DNA of 64,000 bases. Source: Phaeobacter sp. (lineage in GTDB: Bacteria; Pseudomonadota; Alphaproteobacteria; Rhodobacterales; Rhodobacteraceae). Where the stretch lies: contig NZ_JAJDWC010000103.1 of assembly GCF_022825805.1 (NCBI RefSeq), forward strand, positions 1 to 64,000, written 5' to 3'. Below the pieces are notes generated by a model. That model made no database searches, had not been told where the DNA came from, and was given only the letters and a program-made list of their open reading frames with translations. Positions 1 through 8,291 of this stretch are shown one piece after another (position 1 is the stretch's first letter; each line of letters opens with the position of its first letter). The position numbers were made by a program, and so were the translations under genes.

Positions 1-66
1 ATGACTGCGCACGCAAGCCTCAAGCTCTCGACGCTCTGAAGGGGTAAGAAAACCGGGGCGGATCAT
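1..66 (-). CDS. IS630-family transposase, N-terminal fragment (runs off the window)
   Basis: The frame opens with ATG at 66 and reads MIRPGFLTPSERRELEAC followed by VRSH up to the window edge. From memory this is the characteristic start of IS630-family transposases found in many Rhodobacteraceae, whose helix-turn-helix and DDE catalytic domain follow further on. Only 22 codons are visible, so catalytic residues cannot be checked. The short leader between the element end (about 137) and the ATG fits an IS630 terminus. I cannot tell whether the copy is intact. Confidence 0.7.
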   Translation of the reverse strand, partial: MIRPGFLTPSERRELEACVRSH

Positions 67-137
67 GAGCCTAACTGAACCGTTTTCACGCATGACGTCA
101 ACTCATCAAAACTCGGAAGTTCGATGACGCTAAGTAT
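1..137 (-). mobile_element. End of an IS630-family insertion sequence (rest lies left of the window)
   Basis: The leftmost bases encode the N-terminus of an IS630-family transposase, and the response-regulator reading frame coming from the right stops matching its family at about position 138. The junction on the minus strand reads gcta-tactta, giving a TA dinucleotide at 138-137 or 136-135; IS630/Tc1-type elements insert at and duplicate TA. The other element end and its inverted repeat are outside the window, so the exact boundary is inferred. Confidence 0.7.
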
Positions 138-370
138 AGCAAAATCAACGGGGTATCGATCTTGGCACTGCGCAGTGTTCGCAGCGCAGACAGGCCGTCC
201 AATTCGGGTGTCATACGATCGAACACCAGCACATCATACTCGCGGGTGGTGGCCGCGAGCAAAGCGTCGCGACCATTTTCGATCCAATCGACCACATGGC
301 CCGCAGCGTCCAGACCTTTGGCGGTCCAGGCACCGATTTCCCGGTCATCTTCCAACAATAAGATCCGCAT
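137..370 (-). pseudogene. OmpR-type response regulator interrupted by the IS630 insertion
   Basis: From ATG 370 (preceded by AGAGGGGCCG) the frame gives a receiver domain: acidic pocket LLLEDDRE at residues 4-11, phospho-acceptor Asp51 in LVFDRMTPELDGL, then RSAKIDTPLILL. Receiver domains normally continue into a TA-rich switch motif (LTA) here, but the sequence turns into IS630 DNA and the frame closes at 98. The remaining receiver half and any output domain should lie beyond the element, left of the window. It sits 47 bp after the glycine-zipper gene and in line with a PepSY gene, a common arrangement for two-component systems with a PepSY target. Probably non-functional as it stands. Confidence 0.72.
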
Positions 371-417
371 CGGCCCCTCTGCTTCCCATTGCGTTTTATC
401 AAGCCTGCCCAACAGGC

Positions 418-786
418 CTATGCAAGAACGCGGTGGCCCCGGCCCTGCATGCAGCGGATCAGGATCTCGCGGCGGGTTTCATCCGCCTCTGCAGTGCCCT
501 CCAACGCGCCGAGCCCACCGCCAAGCACGGCACCGATCAGCGCATCATCGGCCCGGTCGCCATCCTTGCTGTCCACACCACCAATGATGCCACCGATCAC
601 AGCCCCTTGAACAGCGCCGGATTGTGCCAATTTTTCAGTGTGTTGTTCTGCCACCGCACGGCAGGCGCCCAAATCGGCCTGAAATCCGATTTGCTTGGGC
701 CCATCTGTCAGCAAAGGTTCATCAAAACTGTTGCTGCACGCTCCAAGTGCGGCGAGCACGGCAACGCCTGCGACTATCCGTTTCAT
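418..786 (-). CDS. Glycine-zipper family lipoprotein-like protein
   Basis: A 122-residue protein of unknown exact role. It starts MKRIVAGVAVLAALGACSNSF: a short signal sequence with a lipobox-like LGAC, so it is probably an outer-membrane or periplasmic lipoprotein. The centre has a glycine zipper (GAVIGGIIGG and LIGAVLGGGLGALEG) like that of small membrane-inserting envelope proteins. I chose ATG 786 because translation upstream has no signal sequence and looks like noise. It lies between the PepSY gene and the broken response regulator in one direction, so the three may have been one envelope-sensing operon. No enzymatic motif is visible. Confidence 0.75.
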   Translation of the reverse strand: MKRIVAGVAVLAALGACSNSFDEPLLTDGPKQIGFQADLGACRAVAEQHTEKLAQSGAVQGAVIGGIIGGVDSKDGDRADDALIGAVLGGGLGALEGTAEADETRREILIRCMQGRGHRVLA

Positions 787-919
787 TCTCAATTCTCTCC
801 AAATCAGTGTGTTGCCCCAACCCGTTGCGCACCAAAGGCTGCGCCCTAAGTGCAAGGACTGGGTGGGGCAAGGGTGTGCGGCCCGCCAACCAAACGGTCG
901 GCGCCGCGTTGTCCAAATG

Positions 920-1390
920 TCAGCTGTCGTGATCGTGTTCGCAGTCGTCGCCGTCGTCATAATCATCCATCAGCGCCGCAAACTCGTCCAGATCATCCAG
1001 ATCGTCATCCATCAGCTTCTGCAACAGCGCAGGCGTGTCCGCCGACTGGGTGAATGTGGACATCACCGTCCCATCGTTGGCGTCAATCATCAGCTCGCTG
1101 ACGGAGGTGGCAGATCCGATCACTGCGAAATAAACTGGCGCGTCCTCGAAATCCTCCAGGCTCAGTTCAATCAACCGGCCTTCCGCTGTACCTTGGGCAA
1201 TTTCGCTTGCCTGTGCAAAGCTGACAGGAACCGCCAGAAGATCGGCGAATGTCATTTCTTCCGCTACGGCTTGCGTCAGTTCACCGGTCGTGGTCGGCGT
1301 TGTTTCCTGCGCCTGAAGGCTCTGAGCAGCAAACCCACCAGCAATCAGCGCTGCGGTCAAAACAATGGTGGTTGTGGTCCGGGTGATCAT
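920..1390 (-). CDS. Secreted PepSY-domain protein with acidic tail
   Basis: A 156-residue exported protein. Residues 1-27 form a Sec signal peptide (ITRTTTTIVLTAALIAGG, cleavage near LQAQE). The body carries a PepSY-like segment and the C-terminus is strongly acidic, ending DDYDDGDDCEHDHDS, which may bind divalent metal. I place the start at ATG 1390, where AAAGGG sits six bases upstream; an in-frame ATG at 1405 has no such site. PepSY proteins often accompany OmpR-type two-component systems, and the broken response regulator downstream fits this. The promoter side holds a 13-bp duplication and a perfect palindrome, annotated separately. Confidence 0.78.
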   Translation of the reverse strand: MITRTTTTIVLTAALIAGGFAAQSLQAQETTPTTTGELTQAVAEEMTFADLLAVPVSFAQASEIAQGTAEGRLIELSLEDFEDAPVYFAVIGSATSVSELMIDANDGTVMSTFTQSADTPALLQKLMDDDLDDLDEFAALMDDYDDGDDCEHDHDS

Positions 1391-1411
1391 TGGCATCCCT
1401 TTCATATCGAT

Positions 1412-1437
1412 GTTGTCTGTCTTGGTTGTCTGTCTTG
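1412..1437 (-). repeat. Perfect 13-bp tandem duplication
   Basis: GTTGTCTGTCTTG occurs twice with no spacer (1412-1424 and 1425-1437). It lies in the 5' leader of the PepSY gene, between its start codon and the palindrome at 1487-1500. A perfect head-to-tail copy suggests a recent slippage event. Confidence 0.9.
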
Positions 1438-1464
1438 CGATGACACCAATATGAGAGCGCAGAC

Positions 1465-1500
1465 TTACAGGGTCTCTGCCGCCAGATTACAAATTTGTAA
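1465..1500 (-). promoter_or_regulatory. Probable operator region of the PepSY gene
   Basis: TTACAAATTTGTAA at 1487-1500 is a perfect 14-bp palindrome. A second TTACA at 1465-1469 sits exactly 22 bp from the TTACA at 1487, i.e. two helical turns in direct orientation, as OmpR-family regulators prefer. The cognate regulator could be the response regulator now disrupted at 137-370. Binding is inferred only. Confidence 0.5.
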
Positions 1501-1504
1501 GGTA

Positions 1505-1540
1505 CAAAAAACGCTGCAGCCCTTGGTTGGCTGCAGCGTT
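1505..1540 (-). terminator. Rho-independent terminator of the TRAP operon
   Basis: A perfect 12-bp stem (1510-1521 with 1529-1540, loop of seven) is followed on the minus strand by TTTTTTG. It lies 87 bp after the dctM stop codon. Confidence 0.85.
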
Positions 1541-1627
1541 CATGATGTCAGATCGCGGTGCGACGAGCTCTTGGCAGGGCACCTTACCGCAAAACTGCTA
1601 TGCCGAATTGCGACGCATATTCCCAGC

Positions 1628-3025
1628 CTACGCCAGGCTTGGCAGCCACAACACAATTGATGGGAAAGCCACCAACAGCGCGATGGTCAGCCCATCTGCC
1701 ACGAAAAACGGCATCACGCCCCGGAACACATCCTGTACGGTCAAATCGTCCCGCACCCCGGCCACAACAAAACAGTTGAGCCCGATTGGAGGCGTGATCA
1801 GACAGAATTCGGCCATTTTGACCACGAGGATACCGAACCAGATCGCACACATCGGCCCCGACATGCCAAAGGCACTGTCAGCGGCAGAAACAAACTCCCC
1901 CCCATTCAGCGCCATGACGGCCGGATACACCACAGGCAAGGTCAGCAGCAGCATACCGATTGCATCCATGAACATGCCCAGGACGGCATAGGCCAGCAGG
2001 ATGCAGATCAGGATCAGCATCGGCGACATCTCCAGCGAGGTGATCCAGTCGGCAAAGGCTTCGGGCAGTTCCGCAAATCCCAAGAAGCGGACATAAATCA
2101 AGACACCCCAGATGATGGAGAAAATCATCACTGTCAGCTTGGCCGTGTCCAACAGCGCGTTCTTCAACTGCCCCCAGCGCATGCCGCGATACAGCGCCAT
2201 CAAGAAAATAATGAACGCCCCGATGGCACCACCTTCCGTCGGTGTGCCCCAAGCATCGCCAAAGGGGTTATAGACAAAGAAGATGATGATCACGACAACC
2301 GCAAGGATCGGCAAAGCCGGTGGCAGAGATCCAAACCGCTCGCGCCAGGTGAACCCGGACACCGGCGGTCCGACATTCTTGAAGAAGACCGCAATCCCGA
2401 TGATCAAACCCGCATAGACCACAGCCGAAAAGACACCGGGCAAGAAGCCTGCAAGCAGCAGTTTTCCCACGTCCTGTTCCACGATGATGGCGTAGATCAC
2501 CAAGATCGCCGACGGCGGGATCAGGGACGCCAGCGTGCCGCCTGCGGCCACAACCCCTGCAGCGAATTGTTTGTTGTAGCCGATCTTCAACATTTCCGGG
2601 ATGGCGATCCGCGCAAAGACCGCCGCCGTCGCAACGGATGCGCCTGAGACAGCAGCAAACCCTGCGGTGGCAAACACCGTGGACACGGCCAAACCACCCG
2701 GCACCCAGGCGATCCAGCGTTTGGCCGCCACAAACAGCGCCGTGGTCAGTTTGGCGTGATAGGCCAGATAACCGATCATGATGAAGACAGGGATCAGACT
2801 GAGCACCTGAGCGCTCACCTTGGAATGTGGGGTCAGCCCAGCAATCTTCACACTGATCTGCAGCGCCTTGCCAAAACGTTCGGGATCATAGTCAAACCCG
2901 TTCCAGCGCAGCCAGACCAGACCGATAAAGCCCGCAAGACCGGCCGCAAAGGCAACGCGCATCCCCAAAACAACAAACAACAGCAAACCAGCGCTGACCC
3001 AGAGGCCAATTTCAATGGGTTCCAT
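1628..3025 (-). CDS. dctM: TRAP transporter large permease (DctM family)
   Basis: The 465-residue main translocation subunit of a tripartite ATP-independent periplasmic transporter; it moves the ligand delivered by the DctP-type binding protein, driven by a sodium or proton gradient. About a dozen hydrophobic segments cover the whole length, with typical DctM features such as the conserved TGGASVATAAVFAR-like stretch (here FAAVSGASVATAAVFA) and AAGGTLASLIPPS. It begins one base after the dctQ stop, so the two are co-translated. Family members carry C4-dicarboxylates, other carboxylic acids or amino-acid derivatives; the substrate cannot be read from the sequence. Confidence 0.93.
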   Translation of the reverse strand: MEPIEIGLWVSAGLLLFVVLGMRVAFAAGLAGFIGLVWLRWNGFDYDPERFGKALQISVKIAGLTPHSKVSAQVLSLIPVFIMIGYLAYHAKLTTALFVAAKRWIAWVPGGLAVSTVFATAGFAAVSGASVATAAVFARIAIPEMLKIGYNKQFAAGVVAAGGTLASLIPPSAILVIYAIIVEQDVGKLLLAGFLPGVFSAVVYAGLIIGIAVFFKNVGPPVSGFTWRERFGSLPPALPILAVVVIIIFFVYNPFGDAWGTPTEGGAIGAFIIFLMALYRGMRWGQLKNALLDTAKLTVMIFSIIWGVLIYVRFLGFAELPEAFADWITSLEMSPMLILICILLAYAVLGMFMDAIGMLLLTLPVVYPAVMALNGGEFVSAADSAFGMSGPMCAIWFGILVVKMAEFCLITPPIGLNCFVVAGVRDDLTVQDVFRGVMPFFVADGLTIALLVAFPSIVLWLPSLA

Positions 3026-3026
3026 G

Positions 3027-3656
3027 TCAGTCAGACCCCTCTAGTGCTTCGGCTTCCAGGCGGGCCTGTTCGGCGACCGACAGGGCTAGCGGCACCGCAA
3101 CAGGCGCCTCCAGACCCAGAACCAAGGCGCGCCCATAACCTACCGCCTGCAAAATCAGCCGCAGAACCAGCACTGCAAACGCGATGGGCACCACCAGTTT
3201 TGAGGGCCAGATCGGGATGCCGATATCGATGGAACTGTCCCGGCTGCACAGCGGGCGGGCGCAATCGAACGACCGGCCAAAATGCTCCCAGGCGCCCCAG
3301 GTAAGGGCGCAGATCAACACCAGGATCAACAAGACTGAAATCAGCTCGAAAAACCACAACATCCGTCCCTTGAGCGCGCTGACCAGCATGTCCATCCGCA
3401 CATGCGTCCCGTCCCGTTGCACATAGGAAATGCCCATGATCGCGATTACCGGCATGGCTGCTTCGATGTAGTCGACATATCCAGCCATCGGGGAGGCAAA
3501 AAACTTGCGCCCGGTGACGGAGTAAGCGGCCAGAAACATCAGTGAAAAAATTGCAAATCCGCTTAGCAGCGCACAGATGCGCTCGAGCGGAAGCAGTGCA
3601 CGGTCCAGCCGACTGAGCAGGCTGGAATCCTCAAGCACAGCAGCAGATCCTGCCAT
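3027..3656 (-). CDS. dctQ: TRAP transporter small permease (DctQ family)
   Basis: A 209-residue four-helix membrane protein that partners the large permease. Hydrophobic segments lie around residues 30-55, 70-90, 108-130 and 155-175. The frame opens further upstream, but ATG 3656 (MAGSAAVLEDSS) has GGGGAG upstream and removes an unlikely polar leader. The gene lies between the binding protein (upstream) and dctM (one base downstream), the usual P-Q-M order. Confidence 0.9.
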   Translation of the reverse strand: MAGSAAVLEDSSLLSRLDRALLPLERICALLSGFAIFSLMFLAAYSVTGRKFFASPMAGYVDYIEAAMPVIAIMGISYVQRDGTHVRMDMLVSALKGRMLWFFELISVLLILVLICALTWGAWEHFGRSFDCARPLCSRDSSIDIGIPIWPSKLVVPIAFAVLVLRLILQAVGYGRALVLGLEAPVAVPLALSVAEQARLEAEALEGSD

Positions 3657-3759
3657 GGCTCTGCTCTCCCCAGAATTTGATTGGTGCGGGCCGCCAGCCC
3701 GCGCAATCACAGTCCCTTGGGATCATGATTGCGCCGGGGCGTAGCGGCCCGAGTTGGCG

Positions 3760-4776
3760 TTAGCTGCCGCTTTTTGCGTCCGCCAGTGTTTTGACGACCA
3801 GATCATAAAGCTCCTGACCTGGCAGGCCCTGCGCTTCCATGTCGGCAATCCAGGCGTCCCGCGCAGGCGCTGCAGCCTTGGCGCGGAATTCATCGATCAC
3901 GGCTGCGTCGATTTCGACCTTCTGCACGCCTTTTTCGGCCAGGGTCGAATCCCAACGCTCCAGCAGCTCGCCATAGTTGGCAAGATAGTGGTCCAGCGCC
4001 TCGGAGACGGAGCTGTCCAGGGCTTCGCGATGCGCATCCGACAGGGACTCATAGGCGTCAATATTCACCACAACCGGGCAGTTCACCGTGCCGGGGTTCA
4101 GGTTTGCGGTCCACCAATCGGCCTGATTGATGGTGCCAAAGCTGAGGTGGGCGTGCTGGGCAAAAGCAACCGTGTCAACCACGCCGCCTTCCATAGCTTG
4201 ATAGGCTTCTGTTGCGGTCACCGAAGTTGGCACGCCACCGACGGCCTTGAACGCTTCGCCCAGACCACCTGTCGCGCGCACGCGCATGCCTTCGAATTCC
4301 GACAGCTCGTCACGCGGCTCGCCGGTTCCGACCAGGTTGTACTGCGGCATCGGAGAGGTCATGAGAAGTTTGGCATTCCACTGCGCCATTTCTTCTGCAG
4401 CGGCGGGATGGCTATAAACCGCGCTGGACACCGCGACCTCTTGCTCAAGGTTTTCAACCCCGAGGAATGGCAGTTCCAGAACGGTGATCACCCGGTTCTT
4501 GTCGCGGTGATAGCCCGCACAGAATTGCGCCATCTCAAACGCCCCGATGGAGATACCATCCAGGTTTTCGCGGTTCTTGCTGAGCCCGCCATAGCTGATG
4601 TTCAGCGTGAATTCACCGCCGGTTTTTTCTGAAACCAGTTCAGCGAGTTTTTCGACATGTTCCGTAAACGCACGGCGCTTGCCCCAAAGGGACACGTTCC
4701 ATTCGGTTGCGGCAGCTTCGCCCACCAGAGACAGGCCAGCAATCGCCGCTGTTGCGACGGTAACGTAGGTCTTCAT
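3760..4776 (-). CDS. dctP: TRAP transporter substrate-binding protein (DctP family)
   Basis: A 338-residue periplasmic binding protein that captures the substrate for the DctQM permease. A Sec signal peptide covers residues 1-23 (MKTYVTVATAAIAGLSLVGEAAA, in parts), then EWNVSLWG. The middle holds the DctP-type substrate-contact region (GMRVRATGG, about residue 170), whose arginine in the family usually binds the ligand carboxylate. The start at ATG 4776 is decided by GGGAGGA eight bases upstream; the longer frame adds a non-secretory leader. It is first in the operon, followed after about 100 bp by dctQ. A LacI-like palindrome 90 bp upstream may control it. Confidence 0.92.
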   Translation of the reverse strand: MKTYVTVATAAIAGLSLVGEAAATEWNVSLWGKRRAFTEHVEKLAELVSEKTGGEFTLNISYGGLSKNRENLDGISIGAFEMAQFCAGYHRDKNRVITVLELPFLGVENLEQEVAVSSAVYSHPAAAEEMAQWNAKLLMTSPMPQYNLVGTGEPRDELSEFEGMRVRATGGLGEAFKAVGGVPTSVTATEAYQAMEGGVVDTVAFAQHAHLSFGTINQADWWTANLNPGTVNCPVVVNIDAYESLSDAHREALDSSVSEALDHYLANYGELLERWDSTLAEKGVQKVEIDAAVIDEFRAKAAAPARDAWIADMEAQGLPGQELYDLVVKTLADAKSGS

Positions 4777-5393
4777 GATATCCTCCCAATTTGCGCCTTT
4801 GCCAACCGCCACAACACTGCACCTCAGGGAACAGAAGCGCCGACCAGCAGACGTCTGATCAAAAGTTAGCGCTAAGCAGCACAGCTGCCAACCCCTAGGG
4901 AAACCGCCTTTCACATCTGCCTAAATTATGGGCATGAACCTGTGGCTGGCCGCAGCTGACCTTCCAGATGGGTTTGCCCCCCAAGGTTGGTCACGCGGTG
5001 CGCAGTTTGCCGGACCGCGTTTATGCAAGCGGCACGTGCCGGACAAAGATCTTTCGCCTGATCGGTTCCCCAGATCTGTTGCGATGACGCCAGTCCGCCA
5101 CTGCCCATAGCGCCACCTTTGCGCAGGGCTTGCGGTAGCCATCATTCGATGCAGCGTGCATATTTACAAACAAGCCGTTGTTTTAATACAGTTAAAAACC
5201 AAAACAACGCTCATCATTTGCTAAATAGGTCGAGCGCCGGAAATTCGTTTACAAGTAAATCCTTTGAACACGGCCACTTACTTTCTTTATTTTCAAGCAT
5301 CGGTAATATTCATGCCGAGGACGGAAAAGGTTTGACAGCCGCGCGCCATCGCTGTGCTGTGCAGACCAAAGAAGACACCAGGGAGGGATCACC
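4777..5393. other. 617-bp intergenic region between divergent dctP and acs
   Basis: No convincing gene: the short frames on both strands lack a ribosome binding site and any recognisable sequence. It holds the promoters of both flanking genes and the palindrome at 4866-4875. The part from 5155 to 5310 is markedly AT-rich (runs such as TTTTAATACAG and TTACTTTCTTTATTTTC) and is the likely acs promoter and regulatory area. Confidence 0.6.
4866..4875. promoter_or_regulatory. LacI-type operator candidate
   Basis: TTAGCGCTAA is a perfect palindrome with a central CG, the form of many LacI/GalR-family operators. It lies 90 bp before the dctP start, a suitable distance for repression. No LacI-family gene is present in the window, so the regulator would be elsewhere. 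Confidence 0.45.
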
Positions 5394-7355
5394 ATGACCC
5401 AGGAGAGGGACACCGCAACCTTTGCGCCATCGGCAGACACTGTTGCAAAGGCACATATCAACGCTGCTCAATATGATGAGATGTATGCCGCCTCCATTCA
5501 GGATCCAGATGCGTTCTGGCGCCAACAGGCGGAGCGGATCGACTGGATCAAACCCTTCACGCAGGTCAAAGACGTCAGTTACGATTTGGGCAATGTGTCC
5601 ATCAAATGGTACGCCGACGGCGCGCTGAACGTTGCTGCCAACTGCATCGACCGACATCTGGAGAAACGTGGCGATCAAACCGCCATCATCTGGGAGCCCG
5701 ATGATCCGGAAGAGCCCGCGCAGCACATCAGTTACCGTGAGTTGCACAGCAGCGTCTGCCGCATGGCAAATGTGCTGTCCGATATGGGCATCACCAAAGG
5801 TGACCGGGTTGTCATCTACCTGCCGATGATCCCCGAGGCGGCCTTTGCGATGTTGGCCTGCGCCCGTATCGGCGCCATCCATTCCATCGTTTTTGCCGGT
5901 TTCTCACCCGACGCGCTGGCCGCCCGCATCAACGGGTGTGACGCCAAACTGATCATCACCGCGGACGAAGCCCCCCGTGGTGGCCGCAAAACACCGCTGA
6001 AATCCAACGCAGATGCCGCGCTATTGCACACCAAAGACACGGTGAAATGCCTGGTGGTGAAGCGCACGGGTGGCCAGACCACATGGATTGATGGCCGTGA
6101 TCACGACTACAACGCGCTGGCATCCAGCGCATCGGATCAATTCGCGCCCGCAGAAATGAACGCTGAAGATCCGCTGTTCATCCTCTACACCTCCGGCTCC
6201 ACCGGACAGCCCAAGGGCGTTGTGCACACGACCGGCGGCTACCTCACCTACGCCGCCATGACCCATGAGATCACATTTGATTACCATGATGGCGATATCT
6301 ACTGGTGCACCGCTGACGTCGGTTGGGTGACCGGACACAGCTACATTGTCTATGGCCCGCTGGCCAATGGTGCCACGACATTGATGTTCGAAGGCGTGCC
6401 AACCTATCCGGATGCAGGACGGTTCTGGGCTGTATGCGCCAAACACAAGGTCAATCAATTCTATACCGCCCCGACGGCAATTCGCGCCCTGATGGGACAG
6501 GGTCCAGAGTGGGTCGAAAAACATGACCTGAGCGATCTGCGCACCCTCGGCACTGTGGGCGAGCCGATCAACCCAGAGGCCTGGACCTGGTACAATGACG
6601 TTGTTGGCAAAGGAAAATGCCCAATCGTCGACACCTGGTGGCAAACAGAAACCGGCGGTCATCTGATGACCCCCCTGCCCGGCGCCCACGCGACCAAACC
6701 CGGCGCAGCCATGAAACCTTTCTTTGGCATTGCGCCCGTCGTGCTTGACCCGCAATCGGGTGTCGAGATCGAAGGCAACGGTGTCGAGGGTGTCTTGTGC
6801 ATCAAAGACAGCTGGCCCGGCCAGATGCGCACCGTCTGGGGTGATCATGAGCGTTTCGAGAAGACTTATTTCTCCGACTACAAAGGCTACTACTTCACCG
6901 GTGACGGGTGCCGCCGTGACGAGGATGGCGACTATTGGATCACCGGGCGGGTTGACGATGTGATCAACGTCTCGGGCCACCGTATGGGCACGGCAGAGGT
7001 CGAAAGCGCATTGGTTGCTCATGCCGCCGTGGCCGAGGCCGCTGTGGTGGGCTATCCGCACGAGATCAAAGGTCAGGGCATCTACTGCTATGTCACGCTG
7101 ATGAATGACCGCGAGCCTTCGGATGAGCTGCTGAAAGAGCTGCGCACCTGGGTGCGCACCGAAATCGGCCCGATTGCCTCGCCCGATGTGATCCAATGGG
7201 CACCTGGCCTGCCGAAAACCCGTTCGGGTAAGATCATGCGCCGCATCCTGCGCAAGATCGCCGAGAACGATTTTGGCTCTCTGGGCGACACATCGACCCT
7301 CGCCGATCCATCGGTGGTCGAGGATCTTATTGCCAACCGCGCCAACAAAGGGTGA
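5394..7355 (+). CDS. acsA: Acetyl-CoA synthetase (AMP-forming)
   Basis: A 653-residue cytoplasmic ligase that converts acetate, ATP and CoA into acetyl-CoA, AMP and pyrophosphate. The length is standard. Visible marks: the AMP-binding P-loop-like motif [11 protein letters not shown] at 265-275, the W-x-T-E-T-G motif ([10 protein letters not shown], near 415), and near the C-terminus [11 protein letters not shown] with Lys613, equivalent to the lysine acetylated by Pat-type enzymes. GGGAGG before ATG 5394 supports the start. The gene is followed directly by an adenylate kinase gene, and the intergenic region upstream is long and AT-rich. Confidence 0.97.
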   Translation: MTQERDTATFAPSADTVAKAHINAAQYDEMYAASIQDPDAFWRQQAERIDWIKPFTQVKDVSYDLGNVSIKWYADGALNVAANCIDRHLEKRGDQTAIIWEPDDPEEPAQHISYRELHSSVCRMANVLSDMGITKGDRVVIYLPMIPEAAFAMLACARIGAIHSIVFAGFSPDALAARINGCDAKLIITADEAPRGGRKTPLKSNADAALLHTKDTVKCLVVKRTGGQTTWIDGRDHDYNALASSASDQFAPAEMNAEDPLFILYTSGSTGQPKGVVHTTGGYLTYAAMTHEITFDYHDGDIYWCTADVGWVTGHSYIVYGPLANGATTLMFEGVPTYPDAGRFWAVCAKHKVNQFYTAPTAIRALMGQGPEWVEKHDLSDLRTLGTVGEPINPEAWTWYNDVVGKGKCPIVDTWWQTETGGHLMTPLPGAHATKPGAAMKPFFGIAPVVLDPQSGVEIEGNGVEGVLCIKDSWPGQMRTVWGDHERFEKTYFSDYKGYYFTGDGCRRDEDGDYWITGRVDDVINVSGHRMGTAEVESALVAHAAVAEAAVVGYPHEIKGQGIYCYVTLMNDREPSDELLKELRTWVRTEIGPIASPDVIQWAPGLPKTRSGKIMRRILRKIAENDFGSLGDTSTLADPSVVEDLIANRANKG

Positions 7356-7360
7356 TCGTT

Positions 7361-8047
7361 ATGACGGATACAGATGTACTGACACGTCCCGCCGTTCTGA
7401 TCCTGCTTGGCCCTCCGGGCGCCGGAAAAGGCACGCAGGCGCGCAAATTGGAAACCCACTATGGCTTTGTCCAATTGTCGACCGGGGATCTTTTGCGCGC
7501 GGCCGTGGCAGCAGGGACAGCTGCGGGCCTGGCCGCCAAAGCGGTGATGGAGGCTGGCGGGCTGGTCAGCGATGAGATCGTGATCGCCATCCTGCGCGAC
7601 CGCCTGGCGGAACCCGATTGCGCGAAAGGCGTCATTCTGGACGGTTTCCCACGCACCTCGGTTCAGGCAGAAGCGCTTGACGCGTTGTTGGCGGAAACAG
7701 GCCAGCGGATCAATGCAGCGATCAGCCTAGAGGTCGATGATGCCGCCATGGTCGCGCGGGTGGCGGGCCGCTACACCTGTGCGGGCTGCGGCGAAGGCTA
7801 CCACGACGATTTCAAAAAGCCCCGCGTCTCGGGCACCTGCGATGTCTGCGGCAAAAGCGAAATGTCGCGCCGCCCAGACGATACAGCTGAAACCGTTGCC
7901 AGCCGACTGGAGGCCTACCACGCCCAGACCGCCCCGTTGATTTCCTATTATGCGCAGAAGAACGTGCTCCAGCGTTTGGACGCAATGGGCGACATCAACG
8001 AGATCGGCACCGAAATGCGACGCCTTGTCGACGGCGCAACCGCCTGA
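7361..8047 (+). CDS. adk: Adenylate kinase with zinc-type lid
   Basis: A 228-residue nucleoside monophosphate kinase: AMP + ATP to two ADP. Walker A GPPGAGKGT at 17-25, DGFPRT at 94-99, and a long-type LID domain with a structural Cys4 zinc site (Cys140, 143, 160, 163 in CAGC and CDVC). I prefer ATG 7361, which has AAAGGG about ten bases upstream; a GTG at 7352 would overlap the acs stop codon. It is five bases behind acs and surely co-transcribed. Alphaproteobacteria usually keep adk next to secY in the ribosomal cluster, so this may be a second, acs-dedicated copy that disposes of AMP. Confidence 0.93.
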   Translation: MTDTDVLTRPAVLILLGPPGAGKGTQARKLETHYGFVQLSTGDLLRAAVAAGTAAGLAAKAVMEAGGLVSDEIVIAILRDRLAEPDCAKGVILDGFPRTSVQAEALDALLAETGQRINAAISLEVDDAAMVARVAGRYTCAGCGEGYHDDFKKPRVSGTCDVCGKSEMSRRPDDTAETVASRLEAYHAQTAPLISYYAQKNVLQRLDAMGDINEIGTEMRRLVDGATA

Positions 8048-8137
8048 TCCAAGGCCACGGCGTCAGGCGAAGAACAAAACCAACTGTACCTTTTGCGTCG
8101 CGAAAGCGCAGATGCGTCCTGGAGCAATCAGAGATAA

Positions 8138-8170
8138 TCGAAAGAGCCTGCAAAAATGCGGGCTCTTTTG
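8138..8170 (+). terminator. Rho-independent terminator after acs-adk
   Basis: AAAGAGCC pairs with GGCTCTTTT across a loop of about 12 bases, ending in a T-rich run. It closes the acs-adk transcript and separates it from the flavin reductase gene. Confidence 0.75.
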
Positions 8171-8291
8171 TCGTTTCAGACTGGTCTTTCCAGCGGCAAA
8201 CGCCATCTATGGCACTGGGCAAACGGACCAGTAGACAGACCAGATGTTTCGTGGCACCCATCGCAAACAGACCAACCGACAGGACACAAAG

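Noticed and set aside
4928..5110. Short open frames on both strands in the dctP-acs gap
   Set aside because: No ribosome site or similarity; the frames overlap each other on both strands.
6021..7196. 391-codon open frame antisense to acs
   Set aside because: It mirrors the acs codon periodicity, has no ribosome site and no recognisable domain; typical shadow frame of GC-rich coding DNA.
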